From Erwinia billingiae Eb661 (GTDB lineage Bacteria > Pseudomonadota > Gammaproteobacteria > Enterobacterales > Enterobacteriaceae): 64,000 nucleotides of DNA. Both the position numbers and the translations under genes were made by a program. Location of the stretch: positions 4,092,001-4,156,000 of the forward strand of contig NC_014306.1 in assembly GCF_000196615.1 (NCBI RefSeq). The letters run 5' to 3'. The notes under the pieces are model-generated. The model had not been told where the DNA came from. It saw nothing but the letters and a program-made list of their open reading frames with translations, and searched no databases. Below, piece after piece: positions 26,448 to 35,449 of the stretch; position 1 is the first letter of the stretch; the number at the start of each line of letters is the position of its first letter.

Positions 26448-28470
26448 ATTAGACGCAGAAAAAGAAAAGACAGAGCATGAAATAATTGAAAGTATTTATC
26501 ATTCAATTAATGAGGAAAAGTCATTTTATTTCCAGTCTGGTGCAGGTGCTGGGAAAACATATGCGTTAGTTAAAGCCATTAAATACGCAGGGCAATTATG
26601 TGCTATTAAGAAAAATAATTCATCTAGAAAAATACTATGTATAACATATACTAACAACGCCACAAATGAAATCGCCGAGCGGTTGCCGTCCTCAGAGCAT
26701 TATTATGTTTCAACGATTCATTATTTTATTTGGGATTTATTGAAGAATTATAACAAAGAGTTGATTGAGACCCATGTTTCATTCCTTGGGGATGAAATAA
26801 AAAGATTAGAGTATATAGTTTTTCACGATCCTGATTTACATAAATCATATAAAAACTTTAGAAGCCTTTCAATTGAAGAGCTAGATTTTTTAATTGAAAA
26901 AATACGCGAAGATAAAATAAATTACTATGAAGTCGCTTTTGGCCCCGCCGTGCCGTATTGGAGTTATTTAGAGTCTGTGATTGGTATAGACTTGTTAAGA
27001 GCAATCAAGTCCAACAAACAAGATGTATACGATGCAATAAAGATATTACTGACCATTAAGAATTATAAAAACTGTCTGGATTCAATAAAGACTGGCGATC
27101 CTAAATATAAGGATATAACTTACAAAGCCAATCAAAATATTGAAATACTACATCTAAGTGTGATTGGGCATGATACATTACTTAAATATGCAAAAATATT
27201 ATTATTAAAAAACATAGGTTTGTCTAGAGTGGTAATTGACGCTTATCCTTATGTTTTCATCGATGAGTGCCAAGATACAAACCCAGATATCATTGATTTT
27301 TTCTCTGAGATTTATACGTATTCAAAAGGTTCAAGTGACTGATTTATTTTAGGTTTTTTTGGCGACCCGATGCAAACCATTTTCTCGTGGGATATAGTCA
27401 AAAAACCATTTTATGAAAGTTTGAATTTAATAAATAAAGATTTTAATAGACGATCATTTGATGAGATTATAAATTACATTAATATAATAAGAGGTAATCA
27501 TCAACCTATTATCCAAACTTCTATCTATAAAAATAAACAAGGTGGCGAGGTCAAATTCCAGCAACTAGGTGAAGAGTGCAATGAACAGTCAATAATAATG
27601 GATATAATTAATGATCATAAGCGTGAATGGCATTTGTCTCCTGATAGTTCTTTCGCGTGCCTAGTTCTTAAAAACAAAATGCTCGCTACCTTATGTGATT
27701 TCGATAATATATATAAATTAGTTTCTAAAATTTATACTGCCGAAAACCCCTCTTATCATAATAAGGTTAATGAGGAGTTTGTAGTTAGGGAGCTAAAGAA
27801 GGCGGGTAGACTGGCAATGACCCTTCATAATATCTTGCTCCCTCTATTTCTTATTGTTAGGAATAAAACTTTATCTCTGAGTGAGCTATTTCCGATTGTA
27901 ACTAAAAGTCAATTCAGTCTGAAAGAGGTTCGTGAAGCCATATCATTTCTCCAAGGTTTTTCAAATTGCACTTTACTTGAATATGTTGATGGTGTCAGGA
28001 GGGATATAAATGGGAGTATTTCACCTAAAACTAAAGAAATAATAGAATCTCTATTTCCGCAAAAAATGATTGATCCTAACGCTAGCATTGATTCGACCAT
28101 TTTAGAATTATCTAATTTTAAACGAGTGGCTGATTGTTCAGTTTTTTTATCTGAACTTCTTTATATTAATATTGATGAGTTTTTAAACTGGATGGATTAT
28201 CTGCACGGTGAGTCAAAACTATCCGGTATTGATTATATGACATGCCACTCAGCGAAAGGCCTTGAGTTCGATAACGTTCTGATTTTTTTAGAGGATTCAA
28301 TGTTACATGATAAAAATATTTTCTCTGAACTTCTGACATCTGATCTTAATGTGACGTTAAATGAAAAGTTAGAAAGGGCAAGGCGTATTTTATATGTATC
28401 AGTTTCGCGTGCTATCAAGAATGCTAGCATAGTATTGTTCTCTAAAAATAATATGGACTTCAATACATAA
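26440..28470 (+). pseudogene. gajB: Gabija-type UvrD-like helicase GajB, interrupted by an in-frame TGA
   Basis: From ATG 26440 (strong AGAGGAGG just upstream, 8-base overlap with gajA) the frame has 677 codons but codon 301 (27340-27342) is TGA. Reading through it, all UvrD/PcrA superfamily 1 helicase motifs are in one frame. Before the stop: Walker A QSGAGAGKTYAL (motif I), LCITYTNNATNEI (Ia) and FIDECQDTNPDI (motif II). After it: FFGDPMQTIFSW (III), TCHSAKGLEFDNVLIF (V) and RRILYVSVSRAIKNAS (VI). The break lies between motifs II and III, so neither half can be a working helicase. Either a nonsense mutation inactivated the system, or it is a sequencing error; no selenocysteine or readthrough context is evident. 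Confidence 0.85.
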
Positions 28471-28484
28471 AGTAGAATATGGTG

Positions 28485-28518
28485 ATAATTACGCCCCGGG
28501 ATATTGGGGCGTAATTAT
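28485..28518. terminator. Strong palindrome between gajB and the DUF3577 gene
   Basis: A perfect 13-bp stem, ATAATTACGCCCC / GGGGCGTAATTAT, with an eight-base loop, between two convergent genes. No long T run, so it is a likely but unproven bidirectional terminator. Confidence 0.6.
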
Positions 28519-28565
28519 TAGAATGAGTCGGCAGAGTATGTTTTCTCCGCTTTTCTCTCATTAGG

Positions 28566-29009
28566 TTAGGAAGGTTCTGTCTTTTCTGCTTTGTAAACCA
28601 TCGCCTGACCAATCTTGATCCAATCGACCTTAATCAGTCTGGCCTTCAGGCTAACCCGCTGTTCGCCTGCATGATCACCTTTGTTGAGTGTGAAAATGTC
28701 AGACGTCAGGTTGCTGAGGGTAAACCCAAGTAGCATTCTCTGGTCTTCGTCTACGGCTTGCTGGCAGCGGCTTATAAGGTCCGTTGCTTCCTTACCCGCG
28801 ACAGTGGCATCAAAGCGCACATAGGTAGGGCTGTCAGCGGTACCACTCAGCACATTAATCACCACGCTAAGAAAGCCACCATTCAAGGTTTCAATTCTGC
28901 GAATGTTGCTCAGATACCCCAGGCCCTTGATGTTGAGATTGAAGTATTCAGCTTCGGTGGAGGTTGTGTTGGCTTTGTTTGCAGCGTTGTTGGTAGTGGT
29001 CGCAGTCAT
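28566..29009 (-). CDS. STY4534 family ICE replication protein (DUF3577)
   Basis: A 147-residue protein of the DUF3577 family, found in SPI-7/ICEHin1056-type integrative elements and thought to act in their replication. Start at ATG 29009 is chosen because GGAG lies nine bases upstream; a longer frame adds a non-conserved leader. The N-terminus is Asn/Thr/Ala-rich and unstructured; the domain runs EYFNLNIKGLGYLSNIR, VNVLSGTADSPTYVRFDATV and LLGFTLSNLTSDIF. It resembles single-strand-binding-like folds in pattern. No other ICE core genes are in the window, so it is an orphan remnant. Confidence 0.8.
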   Translation of the reverse strand: MTATTTNNAANKANTTSTEAEYFNLNIKGLGYLSNIRRIETLNGGFLSVVINVLSGTADSPTYVRFDATVAGKEATDLISRCQQAVDEDQRMLLGFTLSNLTSDIFTLNKGDHAGEQRVSLKARLIKVDWIKIGQAMVYKAEKTEPS

Positions 29010-29343
29010 GATGTTTACTCCAGGAGTGGGAAATAGTGGCGGAGAAACATTCATCCCTGACGGATAAATGCCTTCCGTCAGGAAGCGCGGATAGCTATGC
29101 CACGTTGGCTGGTCAGTACAAAGAACCTCATCACACAGGTGATATCCGCATTAAGAGGTTGAGCGGATCGACCACTGCAAAAGCAGCACTTCTCTCAGGT
29201 CATGAAGTTTTAGATGGCAACCGCGTAAGCGTCTCTCTCAGGCTGCTGAAACATTGGTTGGTTGTTGAGACAACAACAATAATGCCGTTCCAGTGTCCTG
29301 CCGCTAAAAGCGGATGTCAGCGATAAAGTAGTTTTGCGGGGAT
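29010..29343. other. Upstream region of the DUF3577 gene, no gene seen
   Basis: About 330 bases between the DUF3577 start and the candidate RNA gene. A short inverted repeat (CCTGACGG / CCGTCAGG, around 29058-29082) lies close to the gene start and may be regulatory. I find no convincing ORF on either strand. Confidence 0.4.
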
Positions 29344-29600
29344 GAAAATAAAAAAGCGCCAGCAATTGCCAGCGCTCAAGGCCTGCACGAAGACCGGTAG
29401 TGTATTCGTAACTCCGGGAGTTGAAGCTCCGGCGCGGTTTTCACGGAGGGCGTGCGCCTTACAGACCAAATCGGTTGTGCAGTGATTTGCCTGCCGGACT
29501 GATGTTTTTCTGTCCCCGTAAAAGACATCCACCCCTCCCGCAGTCACGGGGGCAACATCTCAGCCTGTTAACCTTATCAGCGTCGCTGAGGACAAAGTTT
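29344..29600 (-). ncRNA. Candidate structured non-coding RNA of the ICE remnant
   Basis: On the minus strand, about 250 bases with no long ORF and several hairpins (CAGCGACGCTG near the 5' end, CTCCG...CGGAG around 29425-29450, CCGGAG elements) end in a textbook terminator: AGCGC stem, then TTTTTTATTTT (29344-29376). The block is GC-rich amid AT-rich island DNA and precedes the DUF3577 gene on the same strand. I recall similar sequence in SPI-7-like elements but cannot verify it. Boundaries, especially the 5' end, are estimated. Confidence 0.4.
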
Positions 29601-29625
29601 GGGGTTTTGGTAATTTTCTGCCCGT

Positions 29626-30417
29626 TTATCTGAGGCAGCGAAGATACTTTTCGCCTGAACGCCGCACGATCTCGTCTGCGTTAGCAGTAATATCCTTTCC
29701 TTCAAACGCGCCATAAAGTTTCTTAAATTTCACCGAACTCAGGCGTTGAGTGATGTCGCTGACCGTTGCGGCGGGCAACGGCAGCATATTAGGGTAACTC
29801 CACATAAAGGAGACGCCCTTCCCGCCAGGCGCTACCTGGACGATGTCGCCGGAAAGCACGATGCCCTCCTCTCGCGCCCAGTGCAGAACGCAGCCGCCCG
29901 CAAAATGCCCGCCAAGACGTATCACGCGGACATCACCGGTCAACTCGAGGGTGTCGCCTTCCCAAAAGGTAATCCAGGGGCTGTCGCGCATCACCCATTC
30001 ACGGTCGCTGGCATGAAGGTAAATGGGGGCGTTAAATTCTTCAGCCCAATCTTGCATGGTGGTGTAGTAATGCGGATGCGATATCGCGATAGCCTTGAGT
30101 CCTCCCAGTGAGGCCACTAACGTTTTCGTGGCGTCATCCAGCGTGGCAATGCAGTCCCACAGAATATTGCCCTCAGGTGTACGCAGAATAAATGCGCGCT
30201 GATCAATGGCAAAATTTGGCACGGTGTGGATGCTGAGGAGAGCGCTGTCGTGTTGTTGCCACTTATTGCTGTGCGAAGCACAAAGGGCATTAAAATCAAC
30301 CCATTGCTGCCCGGTCGCGGGGACATACTGTCGTTCATCCTGGCATATCTTGCATTGTGCTGGCGGGGAATCGGTTATCTCATAAGATGTACCGCAGGCT
30401 TTGCATAACGTGATCAT
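29626..30417 (-). CDS. MBL-fold metallo-hydrolase with N-terminal zinc ribbon
   Basis: A 263-residue protein. The ATG at 30417 has GAGGAA six bases upstream and gives MITLCKACGTSYEI...CKICQDE, a CxxC-CxxC zinc-ribbon at residues 5-25. Then comes a metallo-beta-lactamase-like domain with ILWDCIATLDDAT, AISHPHYYTTMQDWA and LGGHFAGGCVLHW...VLSGDIVQV. The canonical HxHxDH motif is changed (HPHYYT), so catalytic competence is uncertain. It lies 70 bases downstream of lptG on the same strand and may belong to either the lipid operon's tail or an independent unit. Confidence 0.8.
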   Translation of the reverse strand: MITLCKACGTSYEITDSPPAQCKICQDERQYVPATGQQWVDFNALCASHSNKWQQHDSALLSIHTVPNFAIDQRAFILRTPEGNILWDCIATLDDATKTLVASLGGLKAIAISHPHYYTTMQDWAEEFNAPIYLHASDREWVMRDSPWITFWEGDTLELTGDVRVIRLGGHFAGGCVLHWAREEGIVLSGDIVQVAPGGKGVSFMWSYPNMLPLPAATVSDITQRLSSVKFKKLYGAFEGKDITANADEIVRRSGEKYLRCLR

Positions 30418-30487
30418 TGAGTGTTCCTCATTCTTACGCGGGATCCAGGGCAAGGGAGCGGTCTGCTCAGTTTGTCAGCCTCCGTAT

Positions 30488-31573
30488 CTAATACTTTAGC
30501 CGCCGATCGAAGCGATAGATCAACCCCACCGCCAGCCCCAGCAATAATACCGGCGGCACCAGCGTGGTTAGCTGGGCATTGATTGAGAACAGGATCCCGA
30601 GGTTCAGAACGATCTGGTAAACAATCCAGGTCACCAGTCCGACGATTACGCCCAGCGCTAAGCGACTTCCCAGTCCCGGCGCACGCGGCGTGCTGAAGGT
30701 GAAGGGAACCGCCAGCAGGATCATCGCCAGAATCAAAATGGGTCGCCCCGCTTTTTGCCACAATGCACTTTCATACTCGAGGCTTGGCTGCCCGGTTTTG
30801 TGCAGATAGACAATATAGTCAGCGAGCTGTCGGGCCGAGAAGCTTTCTGCGGGTAACGTGAGCCTCTTCAAATCTTCACCCGAAAACAGCGAATGCCACT
30901 GCATTTCTGGCAGGTTATTGACGGTTTCCTGCTGCTTATCCCAGCGCTTTTCGGTGACGTTGTGCAGCGTCCACATGCCCTTTCCGGCGATGGTCGCGCT
31001 CTGCGCAAAAATATAGGACTTCAACGTCAGGTCGGGCTGCCAGCTGAAGATTTCGATCCCCACCGGCTGGTTGCGATTATCCAACGATTGCACCGTCACA
31101 AAGTCATCCTGACTCCTGGCCCACAGCGCATTTCCGGCGTCTGAGTCACTTTCTGCTTTCGCCATTGCGACATTCTTTATCTGCAACGCCCGCTGTTGCA
31201 ACGGAGCGGCCACCCACTCATCTACCGCGCCGAGCGTCAGAGTCATCACCAGCCCGGCGCAGAACATTACCCGCGCAATGCGGGAGATCGAAAACCCGGC
31301 GGTGCGGATAGCGGTAAGTTCCAGGCTTTTGGATAGCTGTCCCAGCCCGACAATGCCGCCCAGCAAGGCAATAAAGGGCGCAAGATCCACCAGGCTACGC
31401 GGTAAGGTCATCACCACAACCAGCAGCGCCTGCGTCCAGCGATAGCCGCCTGGGGCCACATCATCCAGTTCGTTGATCAGGTTGAAGGTGGTAAACAGCG
31501 GGATCAGCAAACCGGCGGCCGCAGCAAATCCGATAAAGATATTCCGCATCAGATAGCGGCTGAAAATAGTCAT
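30488..31573 (-). CDS. LptG-like permease of a second LptF/LptG pair
   Basis: A 361-residue YjgP/YjgQ-family inner-membrane protein, the length of LptG. I use ATG 31573, which overlaps the lptF-like stop by four bases; the longer frame to 31846 lies within lptF. It has two N-terminal helices (IFIGFAAAAGLLIPLFTTF, then LVVVMTLPRSLVDLAPFIALLGGIVGLG), a large periplasmic beta-jellyroll, and two or three C-terminal helices (ILILAMILLAVPFTFS, LALGVIVGLVTWIVYQIVL). LptF/LptG extract LPS from the inner membrane for transport by LptBFGC. The canonical pair sits beside pepA in enterobacteria, so this is probably an extra pair for another lipid, encoded within a sphingolipid-type locus. Confidence 0.82.
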   Translation of the reverse strand: MTIFSRYLMRNIFIGFAAAAGLLIPLFTTFNLINELDDVAPGGYRWTQALLVVVMTLPRSLVDLAPFIALLGGIVGLGQLSKSLELTAIRTAGFSISRIARVMFCAGLVMTLTLGAVDEWVAAPLQQRALQIKNVAMAKAESDSDAGNALWARSQDDFVTVQSLDNRNQPVGIEIFSWQPDLTLKSYIFAQSATIAGKGMWTLHNVTEKRWDKQQETVNNLPEMQWHSLFSGEDLKRLTLPAESFSARQLADYIVYLHKTGQPSLEYESALWQKAGRPILILAMILLAVPFTFSTPRAPGLGSRLALGVIVGLVTWIVYQIVLNLGILFSINAQLTTLVPPVLLLGLAVGLIYRFDRRLKY

Positions 31574-32640
31574 CGGGAGAATTTCCGCAGCAGTGAGAAA
31601 TCGCGCGCCAGACAAAACGCCAGGCCAGTCAGCATCACCAGCGGAACCAGCCACACGCCGGGGATGGCAGGCAGCGATCCGTTGGCTACCAGCGTGCGGC
31701 AGACGTTGCCACCATAAAAAATGGCGGTAAACAGCAGCGTCAGCGGCAGCAAGGTGGCGTAACGTCCCTGTCGCGGTTTGGTGCGGCTGAGTGGAATGGC
31801 TAACAGCACCATCAGTAGGGTGCTGAGGCCGCGGCTTTCCCGCCACTGCAGCTCTGCTTTATCCGCCGGATCCGACGAGCACCATAAATCGGCCACGGGA
31901 GCCGACTTACGCCTGACTTCCTGACTTTCAATAAAGGGTTTCAACGCGATATTAAGGCTGTGATAGTGCTGCATATTGTCCTGCGCGCCCTCGCGATCCA
32001 GCACATACGCGGTGCCGTTCCTCAGGTTGACGCTGGGAGTGGCCGGAGAAGGATCGGTGACCACCACCGAATGCGCCCGGTACAGGTTGGTATTTTTCCC
32101 GGAGCGGGAGTAAATCAACGCGTCGGTAAGCTGATGGCTGGCGGGATCGATACGGCTGGCCATCACCATTCTGCCGCTGCCATTGACGTTAAATTTATTG
32201 GCCTGTAAATGGCTGACATCCAGCACCGACTGCGACTGTTGCTCCAGCCGGTAGATATTGCCATACGCCCACGGACGGCCGTAAAGAGACAGCAGCGTCA
32301 CCACCACCGCCAGTGGAATCGCTAAAAACAGCACCGCTTTATACAGGCGAACCGGGCTGGCACCGGCCGCAAATATTGCGGTGATTTCAGAGTCAGTGTA
32401 AAGCTGGCCCAGCGCGACGGCCGTGGCAACATACAGTCCAACCGGCAGCAGCATCTCCAGCGCAATCAATACTTTGTAGCAGACGACATCAAACACCACC
32501 TGCAGCGCAAGTGTGCCATTAGCGGCATCGGTCAGGTAGCGCTGTGCGGAATAACTGGCGAACATCACCACCAGAAAACCGACGATAACCATCACCAGTC
32601 GACGAATTTCAACCGTGATATAGCGTTCAATCAGCGACAC
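31570..32640 (-). CDS. LptF-like permease of a second LptF/LptG pair
   Basis: A 356-residue YjgP/YjgQ-family protein with the LptF-type N-terminus MSLIERYITVEIRRLVMVIVG, helices around residues 15-35, 55-75 and 100-120, a periplasmic domain (residues ~130-270) and C-terminal helices (STLLMVLLAIPLSRT, TLLPLTLLFTAIFYGGNV). The coupling-helix-like segment TDSEITAIFAAGASPVRLY, which in LptF/G contacts the LptB ATPase, is retained, so it could share the cell's LptB. It is 64 bases after ytfJ and overlaps lptG by four bases. Confidence 0.82.
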   Translation of the reverse strand: MSLIERYITVEIRRLVMVIVGFLVVMFASYSAQRYLTDAANGTLALQVVFDVVCYKVLIALEMLLPVGLYVATAVALGQLYTDSEITAIFAAGASPVRLYKAVLFLAIPLAVVVTLLSLYGRPWAYGNIYRLEQQSQSVLDVSHLQANKFNVNGSGRMVMASRIDPASHQLTDALIYSRSGKNTNLYRAHSVVVTDPSPATPSVNLRNGTAYVLDREGAQDNMQHYHSLNIALKPFIESQEVRRKSAPVADLWCSSDPADKAELQWRESRGLSTLLMVLLAIPLSRTKPRQGRYATLLPLTLLFTAIFYGGNVCRTLVANGSLPAIPGVWLVPLVMLTGLAFCLARDFSLLRKFSR

Positions 32641-32704
32641 AACGGTTCTCCTTTCGCGCCCGGCCAGCCGCTTTTCTCAACAGGGCTCATCGTCAGGTTG
32701 CACA

Positions 32705-33283
32705 TCATGATTGGCCGCTGCCGATCAGCTTTTGCACCAGGCCGATCACATCGCTGACTTCGGTTGGGCTCAGCGACCCATCCTTGGCCCAACGTACGCG
32801 CCCTTCCCGATCGAGCACTAAAATGGTGGAGCTCTCTTCAGGCAGCTGCCAGGTTTTCCGCCCGATGCCGTCGCTGTCGACAACGAACTGTGCCCAGGGA
32901 TAATTCCTTTTGTTCTTCTCAATCTTCCCGCGGACGAAGAAACCGGAGCCGGGGATCGCGTCATCGGTGTTGACGATGGTGGTGGGCTGGAAGCGATCCT
33001 CGGGAAACTGTGCCTCTTTAACGGCGGTGATCAGCAGCGAGTTTTTCTTTTTCGCCGACGTACGGCCCGCGATGTACTGCACAACCCGCACCTTTCCCGC
33101 CAGTTCGCCGCTGTTCCAGTTTTGATAGCTGAATTCCCCTTCCCTGAGGATCAACTCGCCACGGTCGGCGATAGCCACGGGCGCAACGGGTTGGCCATAA
33201 ACAAAGTTATGAGCGGAGGCCGCCAACGGCAGCAACAGCAAGACCAGGGTCAACAGCTTGCCCAGCATCCCGGCGTTGATCAC
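32705..33283 (-). CDS. ytfJ: YtfJ family periplasmic thioredoxin-like protein
   Basis: A 192-residue protein of the YtfJ family. The signal peptide is MLGKLLTLVLLLLPLAASAHN, preceded by five residues if the GTG at 33283 is used; the internal ATG at 33268 is an alternative. Conserved blocks include GELAGKVRVVQYIAGRTSAK and STILVLDREGRVRWAKDG. The thioredoxin CxxC is absent, as in other YtfJ proteins, and the function is not known. In E. coli ytfJ is a stand-alone gene; here it overlaps a CHAD-like gene by four bases inside a lipid-export-type operon. Confidence 0.83.
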   Translation of the reverse strand: MINAGMLGKLLTLVLLLLPLAASAHNFVYGQPVAPVAIADRGELILREGEFSYQNWNSGELAGKVRVVQYIAGRTSAKKKNSLLITAVKEAQFPEDRFQPTTIVNTDDAIPGSGFFVRGKIEKNKRNYPWAQFVVDSDGIGRKTWQLPEESSTILVLDREGRVRWAKDGSLSPTEVSDVIGLVQKLIGSGQS

Positions 33284-34113
33284 TGCGCGTGAAACCTGGC
33301 GAGCAGGGATTCCAGCCGCTGGCGGATATCGATATCCAACACCGCAGGCGCGTCGTAGGATTTACCGCCAGACAGCTTGTCGGCCACCATCACATCATGC
33401 CGGTCACCCATCAGCCCGTTAATGGCGGCCATAAAGCGGGAAATTTTCCGCGCTTCGACGTTATCAGGATCGAGGGATCTGAGGGTGTCGTAAAAGGACA
33501 CCTGCTGACTGACGATTTTGCGGACGTCGTGAAACTCTTTGCCGGTCAGCATCGGGTTGGCAATCAACGTTTGCAGTTGCCGCAACTGATCCTGACGATA
33601 GGCAATAAATCCGCTTTCGGTTTCTAACTCTAAATGACGCAGGCCATAGCTGACCTGTGACCAGATCGGCTTGCTGAGGAACACCCGCAGAATATTGCCG
33701 TAGAGATTCAGGTTCTTTTTATTGCCATTACGGAACGCATCCTGGAAGTGGCCAAGAAGCACGGTGGTCAGATGGAACAGATGGCCCGACTGATGTTTTT
33801 TACCGTACAGGCGCTGAGCAAAACGTAAATGCTTATAGCGCGCGCGAATATATTTGTAGCGTAAACGCGTCGACGCCGACATTTCGCATCCCCGGAGGAA
33901 ATCATTAACCAGACCCAGTAACTCCTCACGGGTGAAGCCGTCCTCCCAAAATTGCAGGCAGAGCGCATAATTATTTCCCAGTCCTTCCTGAGAGCATGGC
34001 AAAGCGATCTGCTGCGGCAGACTGAAATTCGCGTCAACGATGTCATCCTCTTCCACCGCGGCAAATAATAACTCCGTGGTTTCTACAGGAAATTTCTTCC
34101 AGCTATTATCCAT
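33280..34113 (-). CDS. CHAD-like domain protein
   Basis: A 277-residue soluble, helix-rich and basic protein. Start ATG 34113 (AAGAGAG upstream, 8-base overlap with the flippase stop). The C-terminal half reads as a CHAD repeat: EFHDVRKIVSQQVSFYDTL and ISRFMAAINGLMGDRHDVMV, i.e. H-x2-R with a later LG.x.hD-type turn. CHAD domains bind inorganic polyphosphate through His/Arg/Lys. The N-terminal half has further basic motifs (RYKYIRARYKHLRFAQRLYGKK). Why such a protein sits in a lipid export operon is unclear; binding a phosphorylated lipid or precursor is one guess. Confidence 0.55.
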   Translation of the reverse strand: MDNSWKKFPVETTELLFAAVEEDDIVDANFSLPQQIALPCSQEGLGNNYALCLQFWEDGFTREELLGLVNDFLRGCEMSASTRLRYKYIRARYKHLRFAQRLYGKKHQSGHLFHLTTVLLGHFQDAFRNGNKKNLNLYGNILRVFLSKPIWSQVSYGLRHLELETESGFIAYRQDQLRQLQTLIANPMLTGKEFHDVRKIVSQQVSFYDTLRSLDPDNVEARKISRFMAAINGLMGDRHDVMVADKLSGGKSYDAPAVLDIDIRQRLESLLARFHAQ

Positions 34114-35449
34114 TTTGTTGGCTCTCTTGAGGCAGGGTAAACCGCAGGGCATTGCGATGGCGCCAGGCATGTAACGTCGGGATCATCGTTAATAATACGT
34201 CTAAGGATTGCCCAGCAAAATAGGCAAGCGCCGCGCCCTGAACGCCGAAAAAGTGCGACATGCCGATCAGCAGCGCAATATAACAGGCCGAAGAAATCGT
34301 CTGCACAATCAGGAATGCCCGCTGCTTGCCCGCCATAAACAGCAAGGATTCTTGCGGGAAGCCCAGCATAGAAACGATGATCGCACCGAGCATAATTTGC
34401 ATCAGGTCATAGGCCTGCAAATATTTATAGCCGAAGACCACGGAAATAAGCGGCTTGCCGACGACCAGCACCAGCACGGCCACCGCCACCCCGATTCCAC
34501 CGGCAAACAGCGCGGAGCGCAGGCCGAGCTGCCACGGCTTGCTGGTGCGCGGATCGAGGCGCATGATTTCAGGGTAAAAGCTTTTCTCCATCAGCTTGGC
34601 GGGCGTGCCGGTGGCATCAAAGAAGGTCAGCGCAATTTTAAACAGGCCGGCCGCCGCCGGACCTAAAACGATCCCAACCAACACCGTACTGCAGGAGTTT
34701 CGCGCCGCCCAAATCGTATGGGCGAAATTGGTTGTCCAGACAAAGTCCCACGCGCCTTCAATCCGGCGAGCGGTGTTCATCAGTCGGGGAGTTAACGCAT
34801 TATGAATCTCTCTGGATCGCAACTCGCGCGCGGCGAACCACCAAAACAGCGAGCCACCGATCAGGTTGGAAACGTACCAGGTAATAATAAAGCCGGGGAA
34901 ACCCAGCTCGAAATAGAAGCAGAAGAGACTGCCGACCGCCTGCAGGAACGGCTTAATCGCCTGCTGTACGGCAATTAAGTCGAAGCGGTTAAACGCCCGC
35001 AAAATACCGGTCGGCGTGGACGAGGTCATCGACGGAATTAACGTGCAGTAAAGCACCGCCAGCCACAGGCTGTGAGTATCCAGTCCCAGCGAGTGAGAAA
35101 GGAAAGGCAGCAGCGCCATTCCACCCAATACAGCCACGACGCTGCTAAGGATATCGAGCCCGAAAGAGAATGAAATCACGTCGCGGAAGCGGGAGATATT
35201 CTTGCCTTCCAGTGCCGGAGTGCCGAATTGCACCACGAATTGCCAGGTCTGGAACTTAATTAAATCACTGACCGCTTTGGTATAGGCCTGAATAACCACC
35301 AGTACGCCAAACATTTCTGTCGACATGCCTTTGCCGGCACAGGAAAGCGCCACCAGGCCCAGCAAGGCACTTGCCACACTGCCGGATCCCAGATAAGCGG
35401 CATTTTTCAGCATCGTGCGAAAGGCGCCATCCTTAAACCAGTGCTTCAT
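34106..35449 (-). CDS. MOP-superfamily flippase (Wzx/MurJ-like)
   Basis: A 447-residue polytopic membrane protein with 12 or so predicted helices, e.g. YLGSGSVASALLGLVALSCAG, LAVLYCTLIPSMTSSTP, IMLGAIIVSMLGFPQESLLFM, YIALLIGMSHFFGVQGAALAYFAG. It resembles polysaccharide/lipopolysaccharide biosynthesis flippases that move lipid-linked glycans across the inner membrane. It overlaps its neighbours by four and eight bases in the operon. Presence of a flippase suggests that a lipid head group is completed in the cytoplasm and turned over before export by the LptFG-like proteins. Confidence 0.8.
   Translation of the reverse strand: MKHWFKDGAFRTMLKNAAYLGSGSVASALLGLVALSCAGKGMSTEMFGVLVVIQAYTKAVSDLIKFQTWQFVVQFGTPALEGKNISRFRDVISFSFGLDILSSVVAVLGGMALLPFLSHSLGLDTHSLWLAVLYCTLIPSMTSSTPTGILRAFNRFDLIAVQQAIKPFLQAVGSLFCFYFELGFPGFIITWYVSNLIGGSLFWWFAARELRSREIHNALTPRLMNTARRIEGAWDFVWTTNFAHTIWAARNSCSTVLVGIVLGPAAAGLFKIALTFFDATGTPAKLMEKSFYPEIMRLDPRTSKPWQLGLRSALFAGGIGVAVAVLVLVVGKPLISVVFGYKYLQAYDLMQIMLGAIIVSMLGFPQESLLFMAGKQRAFLIVQTISSACYIALLIGMSHFFGVQGAALAYFAGQSLDVLLTMIPTLHAWRHRNALRFTLPQESQQNG

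Larger units (their letters stand above)
20317..29625. mobile_element. Genomic island/ICE remnant inserted next to tRNA-Phe
   Basis: This stretch starts at the 3' end of tRNA-Phe, an integration hot spot. It contains two insertion sequences, an AT-rich defence locus, an orphan membrane protein and a DUF3577 gene typical of SPI-7-type integrative elements. No integrase gene and no second copy of the tRNA 3' end (attR) were found, so the element is decayed or rearranged and its right edge is only estimated from the return to GC-rich genes near 29.6 kb. Confidence 0.6.

Noticed and set aside
27340..27342. Selenocysteine or programmed readthrough at the gajB TGA
   Set aside because: No SECIS-like hairpin or CUAG-type readthrough context after the stop, and helicases of this family do not use selenocysteine.
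28471..30487. attR copy of the tRNA-Phe 3' end
   Set aside because: No match to the GTCCGGGCACCA segment was found in this range by eye.
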